A stretch of 64,000 nt of DNA from Roseateles oligotrophus (lineage in GTDB: Bacteria; Pseudomonadota; Gammaproteobacteria; Burkholderiales; Burkholderiaceae_C): assembly GCF_025717515.1 (NCBI RefSeq), contig NZ_JAJIRN010000011.1, positions 186,001 to 250,000 on the forward strand. The letters run 5' to 3'. A model generated the notes under the pieces. It was not told the DNA's origin, searched no databases, and saw only the letters and a list, made by a program, of their open reading frames with translations. The translations under genes and the position numbers were made by a program. This document shows positions 49,375-57,706 of this stretch, one piece after another. How positions within the stretch are numbered: the stretch's first letter is position 1; each line of letters begins with the position of its first letter.

Positions 49375-50262
49375 TCAATGCCCCGTCTTCAGCCCGATCC
49401 ACTCGTAGAGGGCGTAGCGCACGCGCGCAAAGCCATCCTCCGAAGGCGCCCAATCGAGCACTTCGGAGATCCCGTCGCGCAGTAGTCCGACGGGTGCGAC
49501 CGTGATCTCGATATCACCGCCGGCTATCGCCCTGAAGGCATTCAGTGATCGGGGCATATGCTGTTCATGGGTGACCAAAACGATTTGCCTAATCCCATCG
49601 GCCCTGAGCAGCTGCACGCTGAATGCGGCATTCTCTCGGGTGTCGCGCGAACGGCCCTCGGCCCAGCGAAGCGCTAGCCCGAATTCGTCGCTTGCTGTTC
49701 GTTCGGCGATGGCCGCTTCACTGACCCTTAAATTTCTTGCGGTCCAGCCGATCCCGCCGGAAAAGCCCAAAGGCGCCTTGATTTGTTTGGCCAGCCAAAC
49801 CCCGTAACGCAGCCGCGCCAGACTGATGGCGTTCAGGCTGGCTCCACCGTACTCGGGCACAAATTGGCGGGCGCCACCACCCAGGACCAAGACCGCCACG
49901 TCACCTCGGCTTTCGCTGCGCTGGGCCAAGGACGAAATGTCTTGCGCATTGAGCGCCGCGGGCGCGCGCAGCAAATGATGGGTCAGCAGTTGCCCGACCG
50001 CTTCACTGCTGCTGAGCCAAATACCAATGAGGCCAAAACCCAGTGTTAGCCGGCCCCACAAGCGCTGTTTGCTTGTCGGCTTGAGCATCGTCGCTCCGAG
50101 CAAAATCAACAGCAAAAATGGCACCGGAGGGAACAGCAGGCGCAGCGCGAAGGGCTTGACCTCATACAGGAGGGAGACGAGATTCAAGTGATATCCAATA
50201 GAAGAGTCGAGGCCGCCGAGCGACGCGGCGTACAAACTGACCATCAAAGCCGCGCCGGTCAT
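49375..50262 (-). CDS. YdcF/ElyC-like DUF218 membrane protein
   Basis: A 295-residue protein with two N-terminal membrane helices (about 38-56 and 70-88) and a DUF218 domain (about 115-265): VAVLVLGGGARQ, SGGIGWTARNLRVSEAAIAERT, EGRSRDTRENAAFSVQLL and VLVTHEQHMPRSLNAF are family blocks. ElyC (YcbC) takes part in envelope biogenesis and undecaprenyl carrier metabolism; YdcF is a SAM-binding paralogue. The first helix region near LLYEVKPFALRLLFPP could be a third segment. It is convergent with glmM and divergent from the DUF748 gene. Confidence 0.85.
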   Translation of the reverse strand: MTGAALMVSLYAASLGGLDSSIGYHLNLVSLLYEVKPFALRLLFPPVPFLLLILLGATMLKPTSKQRLWGRLTLGFGLIGIWLSSSEAVGQLLTHHLLRAPAALNAQDISSLAQRSESRGDVAVLVLGGGARQFVPEYGGASLNAISLARLRYGVWLAKQIKAPLGFSGGIGWTARNLRVSEAAIAERTASDEFGLALRWAEGRSRDTRENAAFSVQLLRADGIRQIVLVTHEQHMPRSLNAFRAIAGGDIEITVAPVGLLRDGISEVLDWAPSEDGFARVRYALYEWIGLKTGH

Positions 50263-50298
50263 TGAATACGTTCAATAATTGTGCCGTGTTGAAGACCG

Positions 50299-53200
50299 AT
50301 GGCCGCCATGACTAGCTCGATAAATTCAAATTCCCCGCCGGCCGCAAAATTTTGGAAGCCTTGGCGACTCGGCCTATTGGTTCTGTTTGGCGTTTTTGTA
50401 CTGCTTTTTCTGGCCACTTGGCTGCTGCTGCCGCGCTGGCTTCAATCGTCCGGCGCCGAGTTGGCAAGTCAAGCCATCGGGCGCAGCGTCAGCATTCGGG
50501 CCGTGAGCTTTAAGCCTTGGGCCTTGGCTCTGACCTTGGAAGGGGTGAATGTAGCGGGCGGCCCACAACAAAAAGAAACACTGCTGGAGTTGGATAGCCT
50601 AACGGTCAATCTGTCTGCCAGTTCATTGTGGTTTCTTAGTCCGGTCGTGGAGTCATTGCATATCCAGCGTCCGACTTTGCGCCTGAGTCGGCTGACGCCA
50701 GGCCATTACGACATCGACGACTTGTTGGCGAGATTCGCCAAGCCCTCAGTGGAGCCCAAGCCAGATGCGAAACCTTTCGCGCTGGCTTTGTACAACATTT
50801 CCCTGAGTGAAGGGGCGCTTGTTCTGGATGATCGCCCGAGCGAGCGGCGTCACGAATTGACCCAGCTCGCGCTTGAGTTGCCGTTTTTGTCGACGCTGGC
50901 GGCCGATGTCAAGGTCCATGTCCAGCCGCAGATCGCGGGTCGCCTGAACGGGGTTGCCTTTTCGGCCAAAGGCAGCGCCTTGCCATTTGCGGACCAGCGC
51001 CTGGCCGCACTTGATTTCAAACTGGACGGACTGGATCTCGCGCCGTACGCAAGCTATGTGCCGGCCGCAATGCCGCTGCGTCTGCAGCAGGGGCGTGTCG
51101 ATGCCAATTTGAATTTGAAGTTTCAGCAGGCGCTCGGGCAGGCGCCTGAAATCGGCCTCGCGGGTCAAATCAGACTGGCCAAGTTCGCGTTGCGTATGCC
51201 GACCGGTGAGCCGGCTTTGTCCTGGGGCGAGTTGAACGTGCAACTGCTTGATGTGCAGCCGCTACGCAAGCTCGTGAAGTTAGGGACCATCACTTGGGTG
51301 GCACCAAGGTTTTCGATGTCCAGGGACGGTCGAGGCGAGAACAAAGGCGAGAGCAAGAGTGGGAGCAAGAGCGGGATTAAGAGCACGAGTCAGAACGATG
51401 CCAAAGCTCCGACCTGGGCGCTGGCTGTGGAGCGATTCGAGCTCAGTGATGGCGGTCTTGATTGGCAAGATCTAGTGACTAGGCCGAAGGCGAGCTTGAG
51501 CGTGCAGGATGTTGAGCTCAAGCTTGGCGCCTTAGCCTGGCCCGTGAAAGCGGCGACACCCATCAAGCTGGCGCTGCGGCTGCGGCCCGGTGATGCCACA
51601 GGGAAAATAGAATCCGCCTCGATTGATGGCAGCGGCAGTTTGAGCGCCGAGAACCTGAGCTTCGACTGGCAATGGCAAGGCTTCGACTTGCAATGGCTAA
51701 CGCCCTATCTACAGGCTCAAGCGCCGCTGCGTTTGAGTGGACTGGTGAAGGGCAAAGGCGGCCTGTCGCTGGCGCAACCGCTGGCAGCAAACGCCGATCA
51801 AAGAGCGCAGCTGACGCTGGCTGAACTTCAACTGAGTTCGCTGTCCGTCGGATCCAAAGCAAAGCGGGAGCCCTTGCTGCGGTTGGCCTCGCTGGGCCTT
51901 GATCATTTGGGCGTTGATCTCGCCGCCCGCAAGATGATCGCAGGCGACTTGAAACTGAATCGCCCGGCGCTGGATTTGGCGCGCTCCAAAGATGGCCAAT
52001 GGAATTTTTCCGAGTTGCTCGCTCAGACCCCAAGCAAGGGCAAAGCTGCAATCACATCCACAGCGGGCGAGGCACCTCCCCCTTGGGCGCTTCAGCTCAA
52101 GGGGCTGAAGGTCGAACAGGGCTTGATACGCTTGCTTGACGAGGGCACGACTTCCTCGCCGGTCGCCCTGAATGCGGAGCAGATCACCTTGGACCTTCGC
52201 GGCCTCGACTGGCCGGCTCAGTCCAAGCCCATGCCGGTCAATTTCAGTTTGAAGTTGGGCGCTGCCAAGCGGGGCTCGGCCCCGTTGGGGCAATTTCAGT
52301 GGCAGGGCAAGGCGGGTTTGGCGCCTCTGTCCGCCAGTGGTAGCTTGCGTGCCGAGCGCTTGCCGCTGCATTTGCTGAATGCCTACCTGGATCCTGCCTG
52401 GGGCATGCATCTGCAAAAGGCCGAACTGGGCTTGCGCGCCCAATTCAATGCACGGCAATTGCCCGCCGGTCTCGACGCGCAGTTGACCGGCAAGGTCTTG
52501 CTGGCCGATCTGCTTTTGCACCAGTCCCGTCAAGTCGATGGTCAGATTCTTGTCGGAGAAGAATTGCTGAGTTGGCAGGCCTTGAACTTGGACGGGCTCA
52601 AACTGCAACTCGCACCCGGTGGGCCGCCGCAAATTGCCGTCGCCGACGTGGCGCTGAACGATTTTTTTGCTCGAGTGATCATCAACGAGCAAGGCAAGAT
52701 AAATTTGCGCGACTTCGGTCCGGTGGACCGTGCAGCGCCGGCGCCATCCAAGAGCGTGGCGATGGCAGCCCCGGCCGCGAGTGCGCCCGACCCGAGCATG
52801 CCGATATCGATCGGCCAGATTCGCCTATCCAAAGGCCGGATCGACTTCAATGACCGTTTTGTTCGGCCCAACTACAGCGCCCGTCTGAGTGAGCTTCAGG
52901 GCAGCCTGGGCGCCTTCAGCTCGCAAGGGGCGGAGTTGGCGCCCTTGAGTTTGCGCGGCCGTGTGGCCGGCACCGGGCTGTTGGATGTCAGCGGCAATGT
53001 CAACCCTTTGGGCAAGCCTTTTCAGTTGGATATCAACGCCTCGGCCACCGATATCGAACTGGCGCCGCTGTCACCCTATGCCGCCAAATATGTCGGTTAT
53101 GCGATTGAGCGGGGCAAGTTTTCAAGCAAGGTTCAATACAAGATTGATCCGGGCGGCGCCTTGCAGGCCAACAACCAAATCATCTTGAATCAGCTGACCT

Positions 53201-54000
53201 TTGGCGAACGGGTCGAAAGCCCGGATGCCACCAAGTTGCCGGTCTTGTTCGCGGTGGCCTTGCTGAAGGACAGGGACGGCGTCATCGACGTCGAGGTGCC
53301 GATCAAAGGCTCGATCAACGAGCCCGAGTTCAGCGTTGGAGGGCTGATCTGGAAGGTCATTGCCAACCTGCTGGGCAAGGCCTTGACGGCCCCGTTTTCG
53401 CTGTTCAGTGGCAATGCCGGCACCGACCTCAGCAGGCTCGAGTTCGCGCCCGGTAGCGCACAGGCGAGTACGCCTGCCAATCTCGACAACGTCGCCAAAA
53501 TGATGGCGGAGCGGCCGGGCTTGGCCTTGACCATCAAGGCTTGGGCCGACCCTGTTGCCGAGCGCGCGGCGCTGCAAGACAAACAGTTGGAGGCCGCCTT
53601 GTTGGCCGAGCGTCAGCGTGAGTTGCAACGCCAGCAAACAGCAGGTGCGACCCAGCAGGCCGAAGCCGGCCCGGTTTTGACCGATGCCGATCGACAACGC
53701 TTGTTGAAGCCGGTTTATCAGGCCGCGAAGTTGCCCAACAAGCCCAAGAACGTGATCGGTTTTGCCAAGGATATTCCCGCGCCCGAGATGCGCGTCCTAT
53801 TGCTGTCGAGTTATGAAGTTAGCGATGACCGGGTGCGTGCCTTGGCGTTGGAGCGCGGCGTGGCCGTGCGCGATGCTTTGATTGCCAAAGGGCTGGCCAA
53901 TAGTCGGATTTTCCTGGGCGCGCCCAGCCTTCATGACGGCAGCGCCGAACCCGGGCAAACCTGGGCGCCATATGCGGAGATGCAGCTGAGCGCTCATTGA
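50299..54000 (+). CDS. Very large DUF748 (AsmA-like) envelope protein
   Basis: A 1233-residue protein with one N-terminal membrane anchor (about 22-45, GLLVLFGVFVLLFLATWLLL) and a long periplasmic part of DUF748 repeats, rich in beta-strands with alternating Leu and charged residues. AsmA/TamB-like proteins of this build form a groove that moves phospholipids between the membranes; that role is inferred for DUF748. A Ser/Lys/Gly-rich insert (GESKSGSKSGIKS, about 352-370) is low in complexity. The end (about 1080-1233) has a short coiled segment and an OmpA-like module with VSDDRVRALALERGVAVRDALIAKG. Confidence 0.82.
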   Translation: MAAMTSSINSNSPPAAKFWKPWRLGLLVLFGVFVLLFLATWLLLPRWLQSSGAELASQAIGRSVSIRAVSFKPWALALTLEGVNVAGGPQQKETLLELDSLTVNLSASSLWFLSPVVESLHIQRPTLRLSRLTPGHYDIDDLLARFAKPSVEPKPDAKPFALALYNISLSEGALVLDDRPSERRHELTQLALELPFLSTLAADVKVHVQPQIAGRLNGVAFSAKGSALPFADQRLAALDFKLDGLDLAPYASYVPAAMPLRLQQGRVDANLNLKFQQALGQAPEIGLAGQIRLAKFALRMPTGEPALSWGELNVQLLDVQPLRKLVKLGTITWVAPRFSMSRDGRGENKGESKSGSKSGIKSTSQNDAKAPTWALAVERFELSDGGLDWQDLVTRPKASLSVQDVELKLGALAWPVKAATPIKLALRLRPGDATGKIESASIDGSGSLSAENLSFDWQWQGFDLQWLTPYLQAQAPLRLSGLVKGKGGLSLAQPLAANADQRAQLTLAELQLSSLSVGSKAKREPLLRLASLGLDHLGVDLAARKMIAGDLKLNRPALDLARSKDGQWNFSELLAQTPSKGKAAITSTAGEAPPPWALQLKGLKVEQGLIRLLDEGTTSSPVALNAEQITLDLRGLDWPAQSKPMPVNFSLKLGAAKRGSAPLGQFQWQGKAGLAPLSASGSLRAERLPLHLLNAYLDPAWGMHLQKAELGLRAQFNARQLPAGLDAQLTGKVLLADLLLHQSRQVDGQILVGEELLSWQALNLDGLKLQLAPGGPPQIAVADVALNDFFARVIINEQGKINLRDFGPVDRAAPAPSKSVAMAAPAASAPDPSMPISIGQIRLSKGRIDFNDRFVRPNYSARLSELQGSLGAFSSQGAELAPLSLRGRVAGTGLLDVSGNVNPLGKPFQLDINASATDIELAPLSPYAAKYVGYAIERGKFSSKVQYKIDPGGALQANNQIILNQLTFGERVESPDATKLPVLFAVALLKDRDGVIDVEVPIKGSINEPEFSVGGLIWKVIANLLGKALTAPFSLFSGNAGTDLSRLEFAPGSAQASTPANLDNVAKMMAERPGLALTIKAWADPVAERAALQDKQLEAALLAERQRELQRQQTAGATQQAEAGPVLTDADRQRLLKPVYQAAKLPNKPKNVIGFAKDIPAPEMRVLLLSSYEVSDDRVRALALERGVAVRDALIAKGLANSRIFLGAPSLHDGSAEPGQTWAPYAEMQLSAH

Positions 54001-54076
54001 CCGCATGAATCCCTGGGCTCGGCTATGCTTGGCTCTCTTTTTTGAACTCCCCCATCGACAAGGCCGAAAACTGATC

Positions 54077-54625
54077 ATGAGCGAATTGCCGAAGAACCTG
54101 TCACGAATCACGCTCGGTGGCGGCTGCTTTTGGTGCCTTGAGGCGGTTTTCGAGCGAGTTGTGGGCGTGCACCGGGTCGAGTCGGGCTATTGCAATGGCC
54201 ATGTGCAGCAGCCGACTTACGAGCAGATTTGCACCGGCAATACCGGGCATGCCGAGGTCGTGCGGCTCGACTTTGATGCCAAGGTGGTCAGCCTGACCGA
54301 ACTCCTCGAGGTGTTTTTCGTCATTCATGATCCGACCAGCCTGAATGCCCAAGGTGCCGATGTGGGCAGCCAGTACCGATCGGGCATTTACACGCATGAC
54401 AGCGAGCAAGAAGCGCAGGCGCGTGAGGTGCTGGCGGAGGCGCAAATCGCGCATCGGGGTCGGGTCGTGACCGAGTTGTTGCCCGAGCTCAATTATTGGC
54501 CGGCCGAAAGCTACCACCAGCATTACTACGCGCGCAATCCGGAGCAGGGCTACTGCGCTTTTGTGGTGGCCGCCAAGGTGGATAAATTTCTTGCCACTTT
54601 TGCGCGCTTGGCCCGTCCTGCTTGA
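54077..54625 (+). CDS. msrA: Peptide methionine-(S)-S-oxide reductase
   Basis: A 182-residue repair enzyme. The active-site motif is GGCFWCLEAVFERVVGV with the nucleophilic Cys, followed by GYCNGHVQQPTYEQICTGNTGHAEVVRL and ESYHQHYYARNPEQGYC, where a later Cys may resolve. It reduces S-epimers of methionine sulfoxide with thioredoxin. The start at 54077 was chosen since the family begins there. Its TGA overlaps possible starts of the ABC ATPase gene. Confidence 0.95.
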   Translation: MSELPKNLSRITLGGGCFWCLEAVFERVVGVHRVESGYCNGHVQQPTYEQICTGNTGHAEVVRLDFDAKVVSLTELLEVFFVIHDPTSLNAQGADVGSQYRSGIYTHDSEQEAQAREVLAEAQIAHRGRVVTELLPELNYWPAESYHQHYYARNPEQGYCAFVVAAKVDKFLATFARLARPA

Positions 54626-54645
54626 GCCTGCTTGAGCCCGATCGA

Positions 54646-55332
54646 GTGAACAGCGTGATCGAATGGTCCGGCTTGCGCTATGGCTACGCGCAAGGCCCGC
54701 AGCTTCGCTTTGAAGACCTTGTCTTGCCTGCCGGCCAGCATCTGTTGCTGCGGGGTGGCTCGGGCAGCGGCAAGTCGACCTTGCTGGCTCTGGCGGCAGG
54801 CTTGCTGAGCCCCAGCGCGGGTGAGATGGTGCTGGGCGCTACGGCATTGCACACCCTGGCGCCGCGCCAGCGAGATGCCTGGCGAGCCGCGAATCTTGGT
54901 TTTGTGCCGCAGCGCCTGCATCTCAGCGCGGCGCTGAGCGTGAATGAAAACTTGGCGCTGCCCTATATCAGCGCGGGCTTGCGGCCCGAGCCGGCGAGGG
55001 CGGCCGAGTTGCTGGCTTGTTTGGGTTTGCGAGGCCTGGGCGAGCGCCTGCCGCACCGACTCAGTGTCGGGCAGGCGCAGCGCGTGGCCTTGGCGCGGGC
55101 CCTGATGCGCCGGCCGCAGTTTTTGTTGGCCGATGAACCAACGGCCAATCTTGATGACGACAGTGCCGCGCAGGTGCTTGAGTTGCTTCAGCGGGCCGCT
55201 GCCGAGCAGTCGGCCACCTTGGTCTTGGCGACGCATGACAGGCGCATTGCCGAGCGAGTACGAGGCGTCGATGGGCGCGATTGGCGAGAGTTGGTCTTGC
55301 CCAAGCTGGACCAGAGCGAGCCGGGCCCATGA
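54646..55332 (+). CDS. ABC transporter ATPase of the probable zinc cluster
   Basis: A 228-residue LolD-like ATPase: Walker A GGSGSGKSTLL, Q-loop VPQRLHL, signature LSVGQAQRVALARAL (V in place of the second G), Walker B FLLADEPTANLDD and switch His in LATHDRR. The start is uncertain: a TTG at 54622 overlaps the msrA stop, and GTGs at 54646 and 54655 are possible. It overlaps the FtsX gene by ATGA. In Pseudomonas aeruginosa a similar ATPase-permease-DUF set (PA4063-PA4066) is induced by zinc starvation; the parallel is from memory and inferred. Confidence 0.85.
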   Translation: MNSVIEWSGLRYGYAQGPQLRFEDLVLPAGQHLLLRGGSGSGKSTLLALAAGLLSPSAGEMVLGATALHTLAPRQRDAWRAANLGFVPQRLHLSAALSVNENLALPYISAGLRPEPARAAELLACLGLRGLGERLPHRLSVGQAQRVALARALMRRPQFLLADEPTANLDDDSAAQVLELLQRAAAEQSATLVLATHDRRIAERVRGVDGRDWRELVLPKLDQSEPGP

Positions 55333-56543
55333 GCTTGCTGCGATTGGCTTGGCGCTATCTTTGGTCGCAGCCGCTGACCGCCGGCTTGAATCTGCTTTTG
55401 CTCAGCCTTGGCTTGGCGGCGATCTGCTTTGTGCTGCTGGTCAGCGAGCAAATCGAGCAGGGCGTGCGGCGTGATTTGGCCGGCATCGACCTGGTCGTTG
55501 GCGCCAAGGGCAGTCCAATGCAAATCATGCTGGCGGGCGTGTTTCATCTCGATGTGCCGACCGGCAATATCCCGCTGAGCAGCCTGGCGACCCTGCGAGC
55601 ACATCCCTTGGTGGCGCAAGCGCTGCCACTTTCTGTGGGCGACAGCTTGCAGGGTTTTCGCATCGTCGGCAGTACCGTTGATTACTTGACTCACTATCAA
55701 GCCCGTTTCGCCAGTGGCCAGGCCTGGAGCGGGCCCATGCAGGCGGTGCTCGGTGCCGAGGTCGCGGCGCGCACCGGGCTCAAGCCGGGCCAGACCTTTC
55801 ATGGCAGTCACGGTTTGGGCGCGCAGGGCGCCGAACATGCCGAGCAGGGCTACCAGGTTGTGGGAGTGCTGAACTCCAGCGGCGGCGTGCTGGACCGCTT
55901 GGTGATCACCGACCTGGCTTCGGTGTGGCTGCAACATGAAACACATCATGGCCGCGCCGCCGGTGAGCCCGAGTCTGATCACGAGCCCGAGCCCGAGCGC
56001 GAAATCACCATGGCCTTGCTGAAGTTTCGCAGCCCATTGGCGGCCGTTTCCCTGCCGCGTTGGGTCAATGCACAACCGGGCTTGCAGGCCGCTAGCCCGG
56101 CGCTTGAAACCGCCCGGCTGATGCGCATGGTGGGCGCGGGCAGCGAGGTTTTGCGCGGTTTTGGTCTGGTCTTGTTGCTGGCTGCGGCCTGCTCGGTGTT
56201 TGTAACCCTGCTGCATTCGGTGCGGGCCCGGCAAAGCGATTTGGCCATGTTGCGCATGTTGGGTGCGCCACCTTGGCGGGTGGCCTTGCTGGTGAGCCTG
56301 GAGGCGCTGTGCCTGGCCGGTATGGCAACGCTGCTGGGTCTTGCACTGGGCCATGGTTTGACGGCCGCCTTGGGGGCCTTGCTGGCCGAGCAGCAGTCCT
56401 TGCACATCATTGGGTCTTGGGTGTCTCCCTGGGAGGCCTTGATTCCTGTGCTGGCCCTTGGTCTGGCCTTGCTGGCTGCTGCCTGGCCGGCTCGCGCGGC
56501 CTTCAGCCTTGATGTGACCGAGTTGCTGCAGGCGCCGCGTTAG
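55329..56543 (+). CDS. FtsX-like ABC permease of the probable zinc cluster
   Basis: A 404-residue permease with the four-helix FtsX/LolC plan: one N-terminal helix (about 17-38), a MacB-like periplasmic domain (about 40-260) and three C-terminal helices (270-395). The segment DLVVGAKGSPMQIMLAGVFHLDVPTGNI is typical of this permease group. An acidic/His insert (HETHHGRAAGEPESDHEPEPERE, shown here as HETHHG to PEPERE, near 210-232) is rich in possible metal ligands. It overlaps the ATPase stop by 4 nt. Confidence 0.88.
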   Translation: MSLLRLAWRYLWSQPLTAGLNLLLLSLGLAAICFVLLVSEQIEQGVRRDLAGIDLVVGAKGSPMQIMLAGVFHLDVPTGNIPLSSLATLRAHPLVAQALPLSVGDSLQGFRIVGSTVDYLTHYQARFASGQAWSGPMQAVLGAEVAARTGLKPGQTFHGSHGLGAQGAEHAEQGYQVVGVLNSSGGVLDRLVITDLASVWLQHETHHGRAAGEPESDHEPEPEREITMALLKFRSPLAAVSLPRWVNAQPGLQAASPALETARLMRMVGAGSEVLRGFGLVLLLAAACSVFVTLLHSVRARQSDLAMLRMLGAPPWRVALLVSLEALCLAGMATLLGLALGHGLTAALGALLAEQQSLHIIGSWVSPWEALIPVLALGLALLAAAWPARAAFSLDVTELLQAPR

Positions 56544-56615
56544 CCCGCAAGCTCCTGCCAATCGCCGGGCGACAATCGGACCTTGATAGACGGACTCAGC
56601 GCGGGAATTGGTCGG

Positions 56616-57155
56616 ATGAATAGATTGCTTCGAATGGCCAGTTTGGCCGCTTTTGTGTTTGTCGCACTGAGCGGCGTCATGGGCGGTGTCATGGGCAATT
56701 TTGCCGGCGTGGCAATGGCTCAAGCGGCTGGTGGCATCGGCTCGGGCCCGGGCTACCATGACCCGCGCAGTCCCATCAAGCCGCTGCAGGAGCGCGCCGG
56801 TGTCGTGGCCTGGACGCTGTTGTCATCGGTCACGACAAAGGTCGAAAAGGACAAGCTCACGCCCATTTTCCCGCCGCAGATACTGGCGCTGGACAAGCAA
56901 AAAGTCAGGGTGCAGGGTTTCATGATGCCCTTGGAGCCGGGCGACAAACAGCAGCATTTCTTGCTTTCTTCGGTGCCGACAAGCTGCGCTTTTTGCGTGC
57001 CGGCCGGGCCGGAGGGCCTGATCGAGGTGCGCACCAGGCAAGCGGTGCGTTACAGCCTGGAGGCCATCACCATTGAGGGCCAGCTGTCGGTGCTCAGCGA
57101 CGACGCCTACGGCATGTTTTACCGCTTGGTGGACGGCCAAGCGCTGAAGCCATGA
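56616..57155 (+). CDS. DUF3299 exported protein of the probable zinc cluster
   Basis: A 179-residue exported protein. The signal peptide ends near AMAQA. The DUF3299 core has ALDKQKVRVQGFMMPLEPGDKQQHFLLSS and a Cys-X2-Cys pair in TSCAFCVPAGPEG, a likely metal-binding site. It probably binds the metal in the periplasm for the ABC-FtsX system; the function is not proven. The ATG at 56616 was chosen; a TTG at 56583 in frame with its own -10 (GACAAT, 56571-56576) is possible. 72 nt after the permease gene. Confidence 0.8.
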   Translation: MNRLLRMASLAAFVFVALSGVMGGVMGNFAGVAMAQAAGGIGSGPGYHDPRSPIKPLQERAGVVAWTLLSSVTTKVEKDKLTPIFPPQILALDKQKVRVQGFMMPLEPGDKQQHFLLSSVPTSCAFCVPAGPEGLIEVRTRQAVRYSLEAITIEGQLSVLSDDAYGMFYRLVDGQALKP

Positions 57156-57225
57156 GTTCATATTGCGGGCGCATTTGGCCCGATTTGCGGGCCTGACTTA
57201 TTTGGCGGAGATAATCGCCGGCCTC

Positions 57226-57612
57226 ATGAGCCATCCTCAACGTCATCGCCACCCACAATATTCAGCCAGCAAGTTCTGGCTGGTGTGTTGGCTCGCGCTC
57301 GCGCTGCTGAGCTTCCAAACGCTTGGCCATCTGCATCGCCATGCGCATGCGCACGCAGCTTCGGCTAGCGCAGCGCAAGGCGCCAGTCTTGCCGCGCTCA
57401 AGTTGCCGGGGCTGGATGGCTGGGGCCATCAAAGCGGCGATTTGAGTTGCCAGTTGTTTGATCAACTCAGCCAGGACCATGCACCCGGTGGGCAGTTCTC
57501 GCTCGACATCGCGGCCGAATCGCATTTGCAGCCGGTGGCCACGCCTTGGGTCAATGGCTGCCCCGCAAGCCATTGGAAACGCGGCGCCCGGGGCCCCCCT
57601 CTCTTGGCCTGA
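57226..57612 (+). CDS. His-rich small exported protein before the TonB receptor
   Basis: A 128-residue protein with a basic start (SHPQRHRHPQ), one hydrophobic segment (about 17-34) and the His cluster HLHRHAHAHA straight after it. The rest carries a CQLFDQLSQDHA motif and ends in RGPPLLA, as in DUF2946/CopL-like metal proteins. It looks like a membrane-anchored periplasmic metal-binding protein. A GATAAT lies 10 nt before the ATG, and no good SD is present. Its position, between DUF3299 and a ZnuD-like receptor, points to zinc handling. Confidence 0.7.
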   Translation: MSHPQRHRHPQYSASKFWLVCWLALALLSFQTLGHLHRHAHAHAASASAAQGASLAALKLPGLDGWGHQSGDLSCQLFDQLSQDHAPGGQFSLDIAAESHLQPVATPWVNGCPASHWKRGARGPPLLA

Positions 57613-57680
57613 ACACCTTGATGGCTCGGGCGATCTGCTCGAGTATTTGGTTCATGCCTGCGTCATCCCCATTCATTGCC

Positions 57681-57689
57681 GGGGGGGGG
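57681..57689 (+). repeat. G9 homopolymer upstream of the TonB receptor
   Basis: Nine consecutive G (57681-57689), 17 nt before the receptor ATG and 7 nt before its GGAG. Tracts of this length are slippage-prone, and a length change here would alter the promoter or leader spacing. Confidence 0.7.
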
Positions 57690-57706
57690 CGCATTCGGAG
57701 AGATTG

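Noticed and set aside
54000-57706. Zur box upstream of the zinc-type genes
   Set aside because: No clear GTTATA-type palindrome was found by eye in the gaps at 54001-54076, 56544-56615, 57156-57225 or 57613-57706.
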